Source: Nymphaea colorata
Taxonomy: Eukaryota > Streptophyta > Magnoliopsida > Nymphaeales > Nymphaeaceae
Assembly (NCBI RefSeq): GCF_008831285.2
Contig: NC_045146.1
Coordinates: 24,507,703-24,571,702, forward strand
DNA length: 64,000 nucleotides
Direction of reading: 5' to 3'
Shown here: positions 36,301-48,772 of the stretch, piece by piece
Numbering within the stretch: the first letter of the stretch is position 1
Layout of the letters: every line of letters starts with the position of its first letter
Made by a program: the position numbers and the translations under genes
The notes under the pieces: model-generated
What the model was told of the DNA's origin: nothing
The model's database searches: none
What the model saw: the letters and a program-made list of their open reading frames with translations, nothing else

Positions 36301-39300
36301 CCCGAATTTATAGATCTTGACTGCTGGCCCTACAGAGGATGATTATGGTGATACATCCTTTTTGCTTAGACAAGCCTCACCTTATATGAGGATCAGGTAA
36401 CTCTAAAAGCCCCAGTTTGTTGCACTTATCATCAACATCCACCTTATTCTTTTGTTGGCATGGTTCCCATAAAAATATCTCTGTGTGATTTTTATGTGAA
36501 TAATTGAAGACTTGGTTGATAAATGATTCAGCAAAATAAACTCATTATTGCTGGCATTTTACTAAAATGTTTTGATATTTAAAAAGACAAAAGAGACTTA
36601 ACATTGTAAATAGTGTTTTGATGGTGCTCACAAATGTCCAAGAAATTTCTGAGATATCGTGCCAGTGTCATAAAAGAACAAAAAAAGGAATTTATTGCAA
36701 TATCTTGCAAATATTGTCAACTTTTATTTGTTGTGAAAATATCACGTTATGTTCCTGAATTTGTTCTAAATGATTTTTTTATTATACGTTAAGCTTTGCT
36801 TTTTTTCTTTCTTCAACTTTTTATGAGTATTTTAAATTTTTAGAGTGCTTTTGTGAGAAAATGAGTACGACAGCCATTATTGCATAAATTCTTTGGTTAT
36901 TTTTTTATGGTTTTTGGAATTTGAAAGGTTTCCCATGAAAAAAGTTTCTGGATTCTGGTTAATACCTGATTAAAAGCTCGCAGAAAGAACCTGAAAGCTA
37001 TATTTCTGACTATGGTTTACCGAAATACAAGAAATCAACCATTTGGATTTTCTTTGACACGATTGGGTAATCTAATTTATTATGTACTTCTATCCCTCTT
37101 TTAAGGGTATTGGTCGAAGCTTGTTTCACACATAGCTGAACACACTTGATCTTAACTGAATTATTTGTCTAGATTTTACAAATTACAACTATTTTTTGTG
37201 CTTGACTGCTTGGTTTCTGTCATTGGCAGATTTCTAAATGTCCTTTCCATTCCACGTTTGGTATTCCTAGGTTTGATAATATGGAAGAACGGAAAAATGT
37301 TGATAAGAAGAAAAGACAAATTGGTGCATTATACAAGTCTGAGTTACCTAAAAGAAGAAAATGCAATGACCTTGGTTCAAATATGGTATCAAATATGTTC
37401 TCCAACGCTTTGATTAAGTGATATTTCATTTCACTAATCTTCTTCTTTAGTATCTTTTGAAGTTACTGGTTGCCATGCTTAATTTTCCCGTAGTATGAGA
37501 AATGTGTAATTTTTTCCTTTTTCACCTGATGAGATGACGTGTTTAGTTTTTGTGAAGCTTACATCTCTCTTGTTCTTGTGGTCTTGGGGGGTGGGGGATG
37601 CTTTATTGCTTTAGATGGTACAAGTTTGTGGTGGTAGCAGTGAGCGTGATGATTCTCATAAAGGTAATATCGTTTCCGCTCACTTTCAGTTTTCCTAGTA
37701 TGTATCTGCATTCTGACACTTCCGCAACATTTTTAGATGGGTCCTCAAAGCTGATAGAGCCTATCGCCGAAACTTCATGCGTCACTGCTGGTCTGAATTC
37801 AGACATTAATGGCAGTCAGCATGTCCGCAACAATGATCTACGTAATAGTTCAAGAATAGAGCATGCAATGCCGAAGTTCTGCAGGGCTTTATGGACTGTG
37901 CTGAAGGAGTACAAAGAGAAATTGGTGGTAACGTTTGTGTATTCGTTTAAACTCAACTTCACGACTTTAAAAAGTTGAATCTGCTCAAACAATGTAAAGA
38001 AAAAGCCTCTTTTAAGCAGAAATTTGAAATTTGTGTATCATTTTACATAGCTAGAGCCCCTTTTTCGATTTTCATTTTTTTCTTTAAATTTCAACTGCTT
38101 TAATTCTCTAACCTTCATTTCTACTGGGCTCACCTTTTATTTAAGCAAGATATCTATCTAAATGTGCCTAAAAACTTGAAATACAACTCAGGTGCTTCTC
38201 GATATTTTGAAACTTTTAAGCGGTTATATTTGCATTTATATTAGTGTTTTGGATCCGTTTGGCAAGACGTGACAAATGCCTCTTGCATCTTGACACTTCA
38301 GTAGAAGACTGAGAGTCTCGCTGGAGCTTATTCCTTTTACCTATTCTTTTCAGGCATCAGAGAATGCGCTAAATGATCTTAAGGCAAACTTTGAGAAAGA
38401 AAGAAGCCGAGTCCTAGAAATGGAGAAAGAACTACTCGATCTGAAAGCTTCGTGCACTTGTACTAAAATTTCAAGTAGTGTACCTAATCCAGTTGAGGTC
38501 GATTCCATTGACTTTTGTTGCAATAGTCAGCCAAATTCACTTGGTGCTTTGCCTCATGATGCTAATGTTGCCCGTGGCTTCTCTGTGGAGAAGGAAATGG
38601 ATGAGCATGCATTGAAGGTGGGAGACTTCCCGTTTTTGTTTTGACTGCAAGAAGACAATTCCATCTGCCCCAATGATGGAATACCTTAGCACAAATTTTA
38701 CTTTCATTTTTGCAGGTAACTCCTACACCTTCGCCGCCTTCGCCTTGCCCGAATGCTGCTCACCGTATCTCTTATGACGTCAACTCTGGGTATTCTGCTG
38801 GCCAGGCTGGTGAAATATCCTTCGTGGTAGGTATATTTGTTGTATTCCTTAAATCATTTCCCAAACTACAGTTGCACCACGCCATCAAAGTTGAAGATCC
38901 ATTTTGAAGTCTCCATGGCTTCTTATATACTGTGTTAATTTCAAGCATGAGTTGTTTGTGTTTCTCCAGATGGGATCAACGGAAGCAACTGTTACTTCCG
39001 AGGGTGCAGTGGATGAAATAATTGATGGTTTCAATGCTCAGGTAAGAATATCAGATGCTAATTTGTGGACGACAGGTTTTGAAATCCTGAAAGCTTGGTG
39101 CTCTCACGTTTGCACATGGTATGCAGCCTAATGGAGCAGCAAGTACAGAGCTACAGTCAAGTCTGAATCACGAAAAGCTGCTGCAGAAGCAGTACATGAC
39201 AAAAGACAAAGATGGAGACATTCCGGCAACAGTTATTCCACTTATGATGTCATCAGCTTCAGGTTTTGATTGCCTGAACTCTTTCTCCACAGAGACATTT

Positions 39301-41698
39301 GTTGACAATCTTGTAAAAAGGGGTAAAATATTTCATTCCAACAGGTTTGATTTGGGAAACCGGTGTTGCCTTGTACCTGTTGCTATCCATCCATGTCAGT
39401 GATGTCATGTTGGAGAAGCATAGGGTTTGGCATGTCAAACTAATTTAAGGAAAATTTTAGTTCCCATTCAGTGCAAAATTTTCACGATCCATGCTAACTA
39501 TTCTGGTAGACGTCCCTTTTTCAGAATCAAGTTCTCATAGTGATGCTGTGGCAATTGCTTGTGAACCTTGTTTATCCTTAACGACAGAATCAGCGGTTAG
39601 TTTCTTTTCCGCTTTATATAGTTGCTGTTGCTTTACATTAAAAAATTACAGTTGACTCCAGTGGTTGTTCCAAGTTATGTAATTTGTAATCTTAAACAAT
39701 CTGAAGTAGCTGTGGAGATGTGAACTTATTTAGCATCTTATGTGTCCATGCTGTTATATCTTATACGCTTAATTATTTTCTGTTATGCTTGCACTGTTCT
39801 GTTTGTTCTCTTCAGAGCTTCTTATGCGTCGTCTTACATCTCCAACTTTTGATGCCTTGTTACACAAATATATGCATCTCTGACCTATTATCTATTTGCT
39901 AAACTGTGCAGTCAATTTGTAATTCAGATATATCATCCAATGAATGTGCTGGTCCCATTGGGAGATTATTAGAGGTAAGTAATCCATCATTTTTATAGCT
40001 GAACAAAATTTTCTACTAGTAGGATACAACTCGGAAGCCTTTTTTTGATATACTGCTCTTACCATTTTTAGGAGTTGACTGGCATCACCATGAATGATCT
40101 CCAGAAGGGACTATGGAAAAATGACAAACATTGCATGTCCAAGATCTCTGCTCTTGCTAATAAATATGGTGAAAAAATTGACAAGATGGACAGTGACACC
40201 AGATGGTCAAAGGACGAGTCATATTGTTTGAGGTAGGTACTTCTGTAGATGGATCACATGCTTCACATAAACACTCAATTATTGAAATCTTGGTTATTAC
40301 ATTTCACGTTTATAACCTATATCCAAGATGCAATAACTAGACTTAGATGATAGATCAATCACACAGTGCAAGTTGTTCTAGTAATAATGCTAATGTCACA
40401 CAGGGACGGGAAAGTTTCACTCTTAAACCATGTTTATGTTGTTAGCTTACAGCAGGTTGCCCGAAGTAGGAAGGAAGCCTTTCATAGATCGTGTCTTCCA
40501 GAGGTTTTTACTGTGGGAGATATGTATTTAGAGAAGCAGTTTTTTTTTTTTTTTAAATTTTCAGTTACTTCCATTTAAATTGTTTTCTTGTTCTCTGGAA
40601 ACAATGGGTCTTCTGTATCTGAAGCCTCTTTTTACTGAGTTATCGTTCTCTTAAATGATAAGGACAAGCTTCCATGTAACGATATACTCTTGAATCCATA
40701 GGGCTTTACCTTTTTTCTTGTTCTGTGAAACCAGTGGGCCTTCTGTATCTGAAGCCTCCTTTTTCTGAATTATCATTCTCTTAAATGACAATCGCAAACT
40801 TCCATGCAATCTTATACTCTTAAATCCATAGGACTTTACCTTCACAACCTTCAGGATCCTGATACGGATTCATTCTGAACTGTATACACTGCACTCTGGT
40901 TGAATGCAGATATTGCTTTGCTTTAATTCATAAGCAAGCACTAGAAAATGAAGGCATAAAGCCCAAAGGAGAAACAAGGACAGACACATCAAGGCAGGAA
41001 GATTTGCATGCTATTGCCATGGCTTCAAGTGTCGCAAGGGCAATGCACCATGTTAAGATACTGGAAACGAAAAAGACTGACTGTTCAAATGTACACCCTG
41101 ATGTTGATAAGCCTAGAAGGTTAAACTTATCCATTGCCTCTTTCTAATTAATTTGTTACTGTGCGTTTCTAACAGTCTGTCTCATGCCCCAGGAGATTGC
41201 TGCCAGCATCTTCTATGTTGAAACATGCTAATTGTTTCAGTACTGAGGATGGCATCATAGAGGTAACTATTGTCATGTTCTGAACTTTATTTTTCCTTCT
41301 TAAAATCCATCTCATGCTTTTTTATGCCCACGAACTTAACTCCCTAGATTGGGCCAGCCATATCGTAGGACAGTTCTAGTCTTCCAATTGCTCAACTTTG
41401 CGTATCTTTGTTTTGGAGAACTTATTCAAGCACTGCCTTCATGGGGAGATTATCACTAGTTCTCATAGAGTACAAGATGCAAAAATCATTTATCCAAATC
41501 ACCCTTGGAATTACTATACAAAGCATCTTTGTTTACTTCTATTTCTTAATCTATTGCACAATGTTGAGAATTATCTCATTCCCTTGTCAGGATGGTTTTA
41601 GAGGTGTAGGCAGAAAAAAAGCTGGTGGCAATGAAAAAATGGGTACTCAAGGAAGAATGGAACTCATTCGTTTACTAAAAGGCAGCCAGCCCATGTAG
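30309..41698 (+). CDS. KIN6: Kinesin-6 family motor protein (KIN-6)
   Basis: I resolve 22 exons, 973 codons: 30309-30758, 30890-31065, 32098-32224, 32306-32400, 33433-33562, 34988-35053, 35152-35214, 35319-35369, 36314-36396, 37271-37385, 37615-37663, 37737-37927, 38354-38617, 38716-38826, 38970-39041, 39127-39322, 39525-39595, 39912-39974, 40072-40232, 40910-41119, 41193-41262, 41591-41698. All join in phase. The motor spans about 77-412: TLRVFLRIRPP, P-loop GPTGSGKTH (177-185), switch I SSRSQ (282-286, usually SSRSH), switch II DLAGAE (313-318), then LLRQASPYMRIR. The tail has basic clusters (DKKKRQ, PKRRK) and a short coiled-coil-prone segment encoded near 38354-38440. N-terminal TVRRNPPRKAK and the motor insertions fit plant KIN-6, a poorly studied microtubule motor related to animal MKLP kinesins of the spindle midzone. 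Intron 4 appears to be GC-AG. Small 3' exon limits, for example at 37385 and 37927, are less certain. Confidence 0.88.
32389..32755 (+). repeat. Tandem duplication in KIN-6 intron 4, SINE-like
   Basis: Two diverged copies of about 180 bases (32389-32565 and 32578-32755) share CATGCTGCATAAAGTTC at the left and TAGGTCCCAAGGAAC at the right. The left copy starts within the last bases of exon 4. Each copy has an A-box-like GAGTRGYTCAATGGG (32484-32498 and 32674-32688) and, about 45 bases on, a B-box-like TTTAAGTCC (32533-32541 and 32724-32732). This spacing is that of a tRNA-type pol III promoter, so a tRNA-derived SINE origin is possible. Confidence 0.6.
34843..34958 (+). repeat. 58-bp tandem duplication in KIN-6 intron 5
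   Basis: Two adjacent copies begin GATTTCAGCTGTATATTTTG at 34843 and 34901 and differ at a few positions. They lie just before exon 6 (34988). Confidence 0.85.
40579..40841 (+). repeat. About 131-bp tandem duplication in KIN-6 intron 19
   Basis: Two diverged copies share TTCTGTATCTGAAGCCTC and ATACTCTTRAATCCATAG. They lie between exon 19 and exon 20, about 70 bases before the acceptor at 40909. Confidence 0.8.
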
Positions 41699-44615
41699 TA
41701 TATTCAACATTCGTGGATAAATTGGTCTCTTCAGATAAAAGTGATTCTGAAAGAACAATTTTCAGTAAACCAGTTCACATGACGAGTTCAACGTTCTCAA
41801 TAGCTAAATAAATGCCACAAGCAGTCATTACCAAACTCCGGACTGCCCCGTTTCTGCTGGCCTTGTAACGCTGCCAGACCTTGCATTACTCTAACTGGAT
41901 CACTACTCTTGATGCAATACCAATGCTGCTACATGTATTACTAAGCTGACATTGTGCCTTCGGCAGATTACTTGTGCTATTCATCAATAATGAATTTGCC
42001 GAAAGCCTTTCTAAGAAGTCCTAGTCTTCTCTTTCGGTGCATAACTGGTTGAACCAGGCTGCTTCACGGGCACTTGTACATTTTTCACTTGCTAAAACAA
42101 TGATACTAACGCATTTGATTTTTCATGGGAAACTTATTTTACAGATGATATGTCGCTTTTGACATAAAGGATTATAGTTCTCTTCGCATTAGTGCTAAAT
42201 AGTTGGATTAAGTATGGGATTTTGCAGTTTTTTGTTGCGCTAATTCTAGTGACAGGCAACTTCCCCCCTACCAAAACCCGGAGCCTACAAACTCTAACCT
42301 GTTTGGTGTAAGCGAGGGCTTGGTGTGCGAATCTGGCTCACCTAAGCTGTCAAGTGAGTTGATGAGCCTACCTCTGCTTTCCATACTAATTCGATAAACT
42401 ATCTTAACTTTGCGTTTAGCAAGGTTTACCTTTACGGTTTCTAGCCACATTATTTTAGTGAGGAAGATGAATTCTTTCACTGTTACCAAGATGGAGGCAT
42501 GTGGATTGCCAGAGGGAGCCAAAAGGCTGAGTTAGACCCTACTCCCATTAGTTGATGCAATTCTTTAGGAATCGGACGTGGCATTCTGGGGGTTCCAGGG
42601 ATTTCAGGTGTTTGTGCTTTATTTAATCTCTGAACCAAAAACGCAATTTATTGTTCAGAGTCAGTAACGTGATCTGAATTTGATTAATTATCGAATTCAA
42701 ACTTGGCATTGGCTTCTCTTACCAATTGCAATGCATATCTGAACATAACTGTTCAAGAACTTAGGAACGAGTTGTATTTTGTACATCGAAGTCCGGTTGA
42801 GTTTCCAGGCATGAAGGCAATATCCAATCAGTCGTAATCTGCTGTTGCAGTGGCCCGCTTTCAATCTGGATCTGATAAAGTGAACTGCGAAACGGCACCT
42901 ACTTTATAAAAATATGCCAGGAAACGGTTTCAGAGAGCGACCTTTTCCAGCTAATTTCATATGGTAAACCTTTTCAAACCTTACGTTGTCTTTCTTCAAC
43001 ATGAATAGTCCAGATTTGAAATCCTGAGGGTTGCCACTGATCAATTCCTATGCAAGCTGAAACACAGTGAGGGCAGCACTTCAAAGCACCAAAACAGGCT
43101 GACGAAAGGTTAGGTGAAAGTTTCAAAAGTTTGAACTCTTTTCTGATGGTAGAGTAACCTGATCACCCAAACAGTCAAGATTTGACCACAACTGAGCATT
43201 AACTTCCACTCTCTTTACATGAAGCAATCGCCTCTGACATGCTTGTTTACAAGGTTGCCACCATGTGATACTGCCCACGTGCACGATAGGACTTTCTGCA
43301 AAAAATTTACCATATGAACCAAGTTGCTCGCCGGTTGCAGTTTCCAATGCTTGGCTTTTACCTAAAATTTTTCAATATCTCACTTGGGTTGTGACAAAAG
43401 TTTAAATAGCAATCCCTGAAATACAGCTCCCTCACAAATCCACCTTTCACCTGAAATTTCGTGACATCCACAATATAGAAATATAGCTGGGAAACTTTGA
43501 ATTGCATAAGCTGAAGCAGTGAGTTGGACTACCCATTATCAAGAGTGTAAGTTCGACGGATTCCATCAACTTTTTCTTCTCATGTGATGCCAGGCCATGT
43601 CCTGCAGATCGGTCTCTCATCCGCAGAGAATCATCTGTAGCTGCTTTTGGACGCTTATATCTAGTCTCATTAGGGCCACAAATAAGGCCAATAGGAGCGC
43701 GTGAAGGGCCACTTCTATTGGGCCAGCATGCCTACCCATGTCTATGGGGGTCCCGGTTTCGCCGACTCTTGTACTTTTCCGTGAGATTCCTCGATCTTTC
43801 TTCTCCTATGCCTCCATGAAAGCAATTGTGCTTGCTTGACAGTGGTACCACTAACCACTGTTAGAAGCAAGTTACACTTTTCAGAGGGCCTGTTATTAGA
43901 ATCATCGGCTGCTTTAGATTGTTTTGTAGTTACTGGAAGTTTCTTGAGACCATGAAAACTAGTTTTCAGAGTCGAATTAACTCCGACCTCCTTTTACATT
44001 CCAACAGTGCTAAGGTGTGTCTTTCTGAGGAATGGATAAATTAGCACGGTTGGTAGTGGAAATAAAGCTCTCATGTGTTGCATGGGGAATTGTTTGAAAT
44101 CATTAGTTACAAAATATCAGTAGACTTGGACTGATGTTCCTTCAAAATCTTTCGGAGAAAAAAAAAAAGAGAGATCTTCTAATGTACGATGAGATCAACA
44201 AGATCAGTAATAGACTGGCAATTATGTGGCGCAACTTTGATTTAAACGCATTCCTTTTGCTTTTCAAATTGGCAATCTATAAAAAGAAGGTGGGTTTCTA
44301 TTACGAGTACATTGGTTTTGATGATCTGGTTTACTTGCTGTAATAAAGTCTCAACTACCATTCTCTGGTGTGCTGTAGCAGCAGATTGCAGACATTGAAC
44401 TTTCAACTGAAGGTAAGCTCCTTCTGGCCGCATGTCCCCTATGAAACAAACGCTCACAGCGCTAAGACTCTGTTTGGCATCTCTCGCTTCTAAGATTAGA
44501 GGCGATTTCAGATTCTCGGATTTAGGTTTTAAGATCGGAGATTAGATCACCACACTTGGTTCAGATTCAACGCAATTAAACCCATTGGATAAAGTGACAT
44601 ATATGCTCGTGTGGG

Positions 44616-45012
44616 CAGTTGCTGACGCCAGCCCCTCAACGCTTCTTTATTTTTAGACTAACATCTTCAAATATTTACTATATTATATATATATATATCT
44701 ATGTATATATATATATATATATATATATAGGGCCCCTCTCAATGCTTCTTTATGACCACATTAACATCTTCAAATATTTGCTTTATTGTATATACGAGTA
44801 CCCTTTTGATATGAAAAATCTGTGAATTGAGTGCCCCTCCAACAAAAATCTTTCGGGCTCTGCCACTGATTGATTGCTTGCCAAAAAGTCAAAGCCGGAC
44901 TAAATTTTTTGAAAAACAAGTTGGTACCAGATTCCCTGAAAAATACACTGAAGGGCAGTCTCTAAATAATGAAGTGCCGACCCTCAATTAAATTTTTCTG
45001 GTCGCCACTGAG
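44616..45012. mobile_element. Degraded hAT-like repeat(s) with internal (TA)n
   Basis: The left edge reads CAGTTGCTGACGCC, and an inverted CAGTGGCAGAGCCC-type end lies at about 44850-44867, resembling the terminal repeats of the intact MITE at 9348-9525. A further CAGTGGCGAC-type end in reverse orientation lies near 45003-45012. Between them are a (TA)n tract at 44683-44729 and two related blocks containing TTAACATCTTCAAATATTT-like sequence. I could not find matching 8-bp target duplications, so the boundaries are uncertain and the copies may be nested. Confidence 0.4.
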
Positions 45013-48000
45013 CAGATCTGATCCATTTTAATGCAAGGTGTGAAGTGTTAAGAAAATGGTAGAAGCGCTAGAGAGCAGACATGCGTCCAGGAGAGGTGAG
45101 TATCCAGTTTTTTTTCTCCTAACAATCAAGGAGATAAGATTGCTGTGCTTGCTATCGAGTTCCTTTCTGGAGAAATTCAGATATCTTCTCCTCGTCGATT
45201 ACTGAAAGGCTGTGTATCCCAACAGGACAGTTCTGTTATTTCGAAAGTTCATGTTATCCCAAACAGACGAGGATGGCTTTGCTGGTTAAGAAACTGCTTG
45301 GAGGGACGCAGGAGGAGGCCTCTAGAGTGGGTTTTTCTTGATAATTTTTTGCTGTAGTATTACAGCTGATCGTGGGTAGTCCTCTGCTGCCTGCAGATGT
45401 GGGCTCCAGTTTTTTCTCTTCCACAAATTCTGGTTGGTAATTGTGGAAGCTTTGTTTTTTGATTCTTTGATCCTTTGTTTTCTTTCTTCTAATTCAACAA
45501 AGGCAGGAAGCCTACCCTCCGCAGAGCGTTTTGGGGAGCAAGAGAGCAGGACATGGATTCCATCATTATTTAATTCATAGGCTCTGGCTGCGTCTGTCAC
45601 CTGAACCACTGGACATTGTTTGCAGATATGAGATTATAGACGTTGAGAGGAATTTTCGTTTGAAGACCCCACCATTGGCCACAATCTGAAAAATGCACTT
45701 ATTTATTTATTTATTGTTTGTGCAGACAGAACATTTACTGACTGTCGAAACTTCAGTTTAGAATACAACAATTCTGCAACTCCAACTTTTCCATATTATG
45801 TTTTTCAATTGGCAGTAATTTATTGGTTGTGATGGGCAACTAATGATATTATTTGGACTTGGAACATAATCAATAACCGGACGAAACTTTTTGGTGTGGG
45901 AAAAACTTAGAAGCATAGATCCTATTCGGAGATAATCAATAAAAGCAGAGTTTCAAGTGAAATGTAAGAAAAGAAAAATTCACAACTCTGGAGAATTCGG
46001 CTACTCAATAATTCAAGTTCGAAATATACGACAACTAGAGAAAACAACGACGGACAAAAGAGAAATGAGATTATGGTCTCTCTCTCTCTCTCTCTTCGAA
46101 ACTGATGAAGTTTGGAGTATGGGTCTCAAAACTTTTATGCATCAAGCAGATATGAACACCCTTCTTGCCAAAGTTGAATGGCTTTATGTAAGCAGGTCGA
46201 GCTCTATCCAGTTGAGATTATTTCGAGTAGGAGGTCAATTGCTTGATGGTCGGAGTGCGTCTATTGGAATAATCTAACATGGGCCTAGAACAGCCCTGCT
46301 TTTCGAAACAAAACCGTCGATCTTCTACCAACAATCTTATTCTTGTTGTTGTTGTTAGATGCTGCAGTCATCTGTTCATCTGTGAATTGGGCGCGTCTAT
46401 GACCATTTTTAGCAGCCTGTATATAGCGATTTGAGATTAGTTGAAAACTGGGCTCTCTAAATTCAATTTGAGTCTCAGGAAAGTTTGTTTAAACGACTTT
46501 CCAGATACTAAATGTTTATCAATTGTAAGTGCAATTACCAAGTTGTGAGAACTTGTGCAGAGAAAAGTGCACCATTTATCGTGTTCCCACTTTTCAGCAA
46601 TAAAAGCCCAAACATGAGGACTAGATTTGTGTATCTTTTCGATGCCAGAATTTATTGCCTTCTTAGACCAATTCGACTGTACAGACGCTATTCACATGAG
46701 TAAACTTGGTAAGGATCAATCTTTAAATAATCCAATTGTTAATTCAAAAGTATTTATTTCCAAAATTATCTTTTTAAATCACCAAGAGCGTTCACATTTT
46801 GAACTACAAACTCCCTAATATATATATAACATGCTTCATTAAACTACATTCTTTTTCTCGCACGGTTAAATATATGAAGTCACTAATAAAAAAAGCTGAG
46901 GCTTGATATCATTTTGCAAAAAGGGAACCCTAAAGATTTCAAACCGGTTCCAATCATCCATCAATATCCCCTATTACACTCGTACAACTATGCCTTCGTT
47001 TTTGTTTTGCACCAGATTGCATAATCTGTTCATCAAAATCGATGTTCAAACCTGTGAAATCTTAACTCATGCACATCCTCACTTTTCAATAAATGAAAAA
47101 TAAGTAAATGGGACGTACACATTTAAGAAAAGTTATATGGCATGAGTAACGACCTAAATCCGCTCTCTTGGGATCTTCCTTGGTCAAAGCGACTCATGAT
47201 AGTAATAATAATAATTATAACAATAAAAACTCTTACAGGTGGTCAAGATAGTCCAAGGTGCTCATATGTGGGTCATAAATCCGGTAAAAAAAAATTACGA
47301 CTTATTTCTATTTTAACAATACAACCGCAGTTTTCTTAATAACCATAAACGTAGACGCCTAGTACAGAGTTCTAATTCTTTATAATTAAAAAACAGAAAC
47401 GAATTACCCTCATCAGATTTAAAATCTGAATTTGGAGACATTAACAAAAATAGGATCTGCAGATGCAGCTTAAGAGACAGAGTGAAATGCCTTCTTAGCT
47501 CTTTTTTTAAAAGGGGTTGTCAAACTTCTACTCACCAGAAACGTTGTATTGTATTGCTGTCAAAGTCAAATGGTTCTCTATTTGACGGTGGGCGGAAGGT
47601 CTCATGGTTTCGACTTGGGGAAATAATATTTTGACTTCAGTCACTAAGGTTGTAATTCCTGCTGCTGGTTTCAGCTTGAAGTGGTAAGTTGCAAGTTTCG
47701 AGAAGACATACTAGGGTTTAGTGAGCAAAGATGTTAGTCTAAATGCCCTGGACTCCTTCAAAAATCCAAAAAGATGGTGTAAAAAATCAATAGGTTTCAT
47801 CTTGTGCACATCCCCAGATTTTTTAAGAGTTGTGGACATTAGGTCTCTATGCCTATGGCTCATGCAACACGAAGTCAAGTCAATTTCATCTCCAAATTTA
47901 TGGTCGATAGCATGACATAGGTTAAGTCAAGATCATGGTTACCTGTAACTTTCCTGAATTGTAAACAGTGTCGATGCTGCTATTCCTGAAGCAGGCTTTG

Positions 48001-48109
48001 AACCCTGGGGCTTGGATTGAGGCCTCTGCCTCTCAAGTATCACCCTCCTGCTTGTAAATGAAAGTTCATAGGGGCTTATCAGTTCTCTTGATGATGGATC
48101 GTAAACGAT

Positions 48110-48309
48110 GAAGAAAGAGTCTGCGTGTGTTTTTAGAATGCAAAAGGAGCTTAAGGTATTAAGGCCGGCCATGTTTTTTATCTCTGGTTTTCCTTATTGT
48201 TGTATAGGATCGCAAATGGTAGAAAAGGAGTGTGTGTTTTTAGAATGCGAAAGGAGTTCAAAGCAAGGCCGTGTTTTCTGTCTCTCGCTTCTCCTTATCG
48301 TTCCATAGA
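48110..48309 (+). repeat. Imperfect tandem duplication (about 103 bp)
   Basis: Two adjacent copies share GTGTGTTTTTAGAATGC followed by AAAGGAG and later a CTCC/TTTCC-TTAT block ending in ATAG. The copies are well diverged, with several indels. They lie about 460 bases upstream of the RING gene. Confidence 0.7.
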
Positions 48310-48772
48310 TATTCATTGGGGAGTTGAAACGCCAAAGAGCAATGAATAGGACTCAGCAGCCAAAGCTAATGAGTTCCTGTTTTAGAGTTTGTAAATCGCA
48401 TTGGGTACCTTTTATAATTCGTTTTTTTTTTCTAATAAACGAAAATGAGTTTGTGGAGTAAAAATATCAAAAATATTTTATACAAATAATGATAAAAGGG
48501 TTGGACCCCAAATAAAATTTGTTGAAAAAAGAGAGAGCAAGAAAAAACAACCACAAGAAAGCGCTACCCTTACACGCACACATACGAAGACAAATTACAC
48601 GTATTCATTGGCTTTGCGTGTGAGCAGCCCCTCGATTCGCACTCACGCTCCCTTCTCTCCCCTTCGCCTCCCCCTCTTTTCTCTTGCCCCGGCGGTCGGT
48701 CGCTCCTCCGGCGACCTCAACCACCTGCACAGTCAAAGCAGAAAGGGGAGTGAAAGGGGGAGAGATTTCTCC

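Larger units (their letters stand above)
41699..48772. other. Intergenic spacer with degraded repeats
   Basis: I see no frame with a recognisable family in these 7 kb. Short frames such as 43123-43347 (-), 45957-46277 (+) and 47721-47915 (+) have no domain that I can name. The spacer holds hAT-like remnants with an (AT)n tract around 44616-45010, a (CT)n at 46077-46095, and an imperfect tandem duplication at 48110-48309. The right end is the promoter of the RING gene; no clear TATA box was seen. Confidence 0.55.

Noticed and set aside
40404-40493. Possible extra KIN-6 exon encoding a QQVARSRKEAF-like stretch between exons 19 and 20
   Set aside because: Its only plausible donor leaves the wrong phase, while exon 19 (40232) joins directly to 40910 in frame.
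48608-48772. N-terminal extension of the CIP8-like frame
   Set aside because: The upstream part of the open frame has no ATG, and the zinc-ribbon protein starts naturally at 48773.
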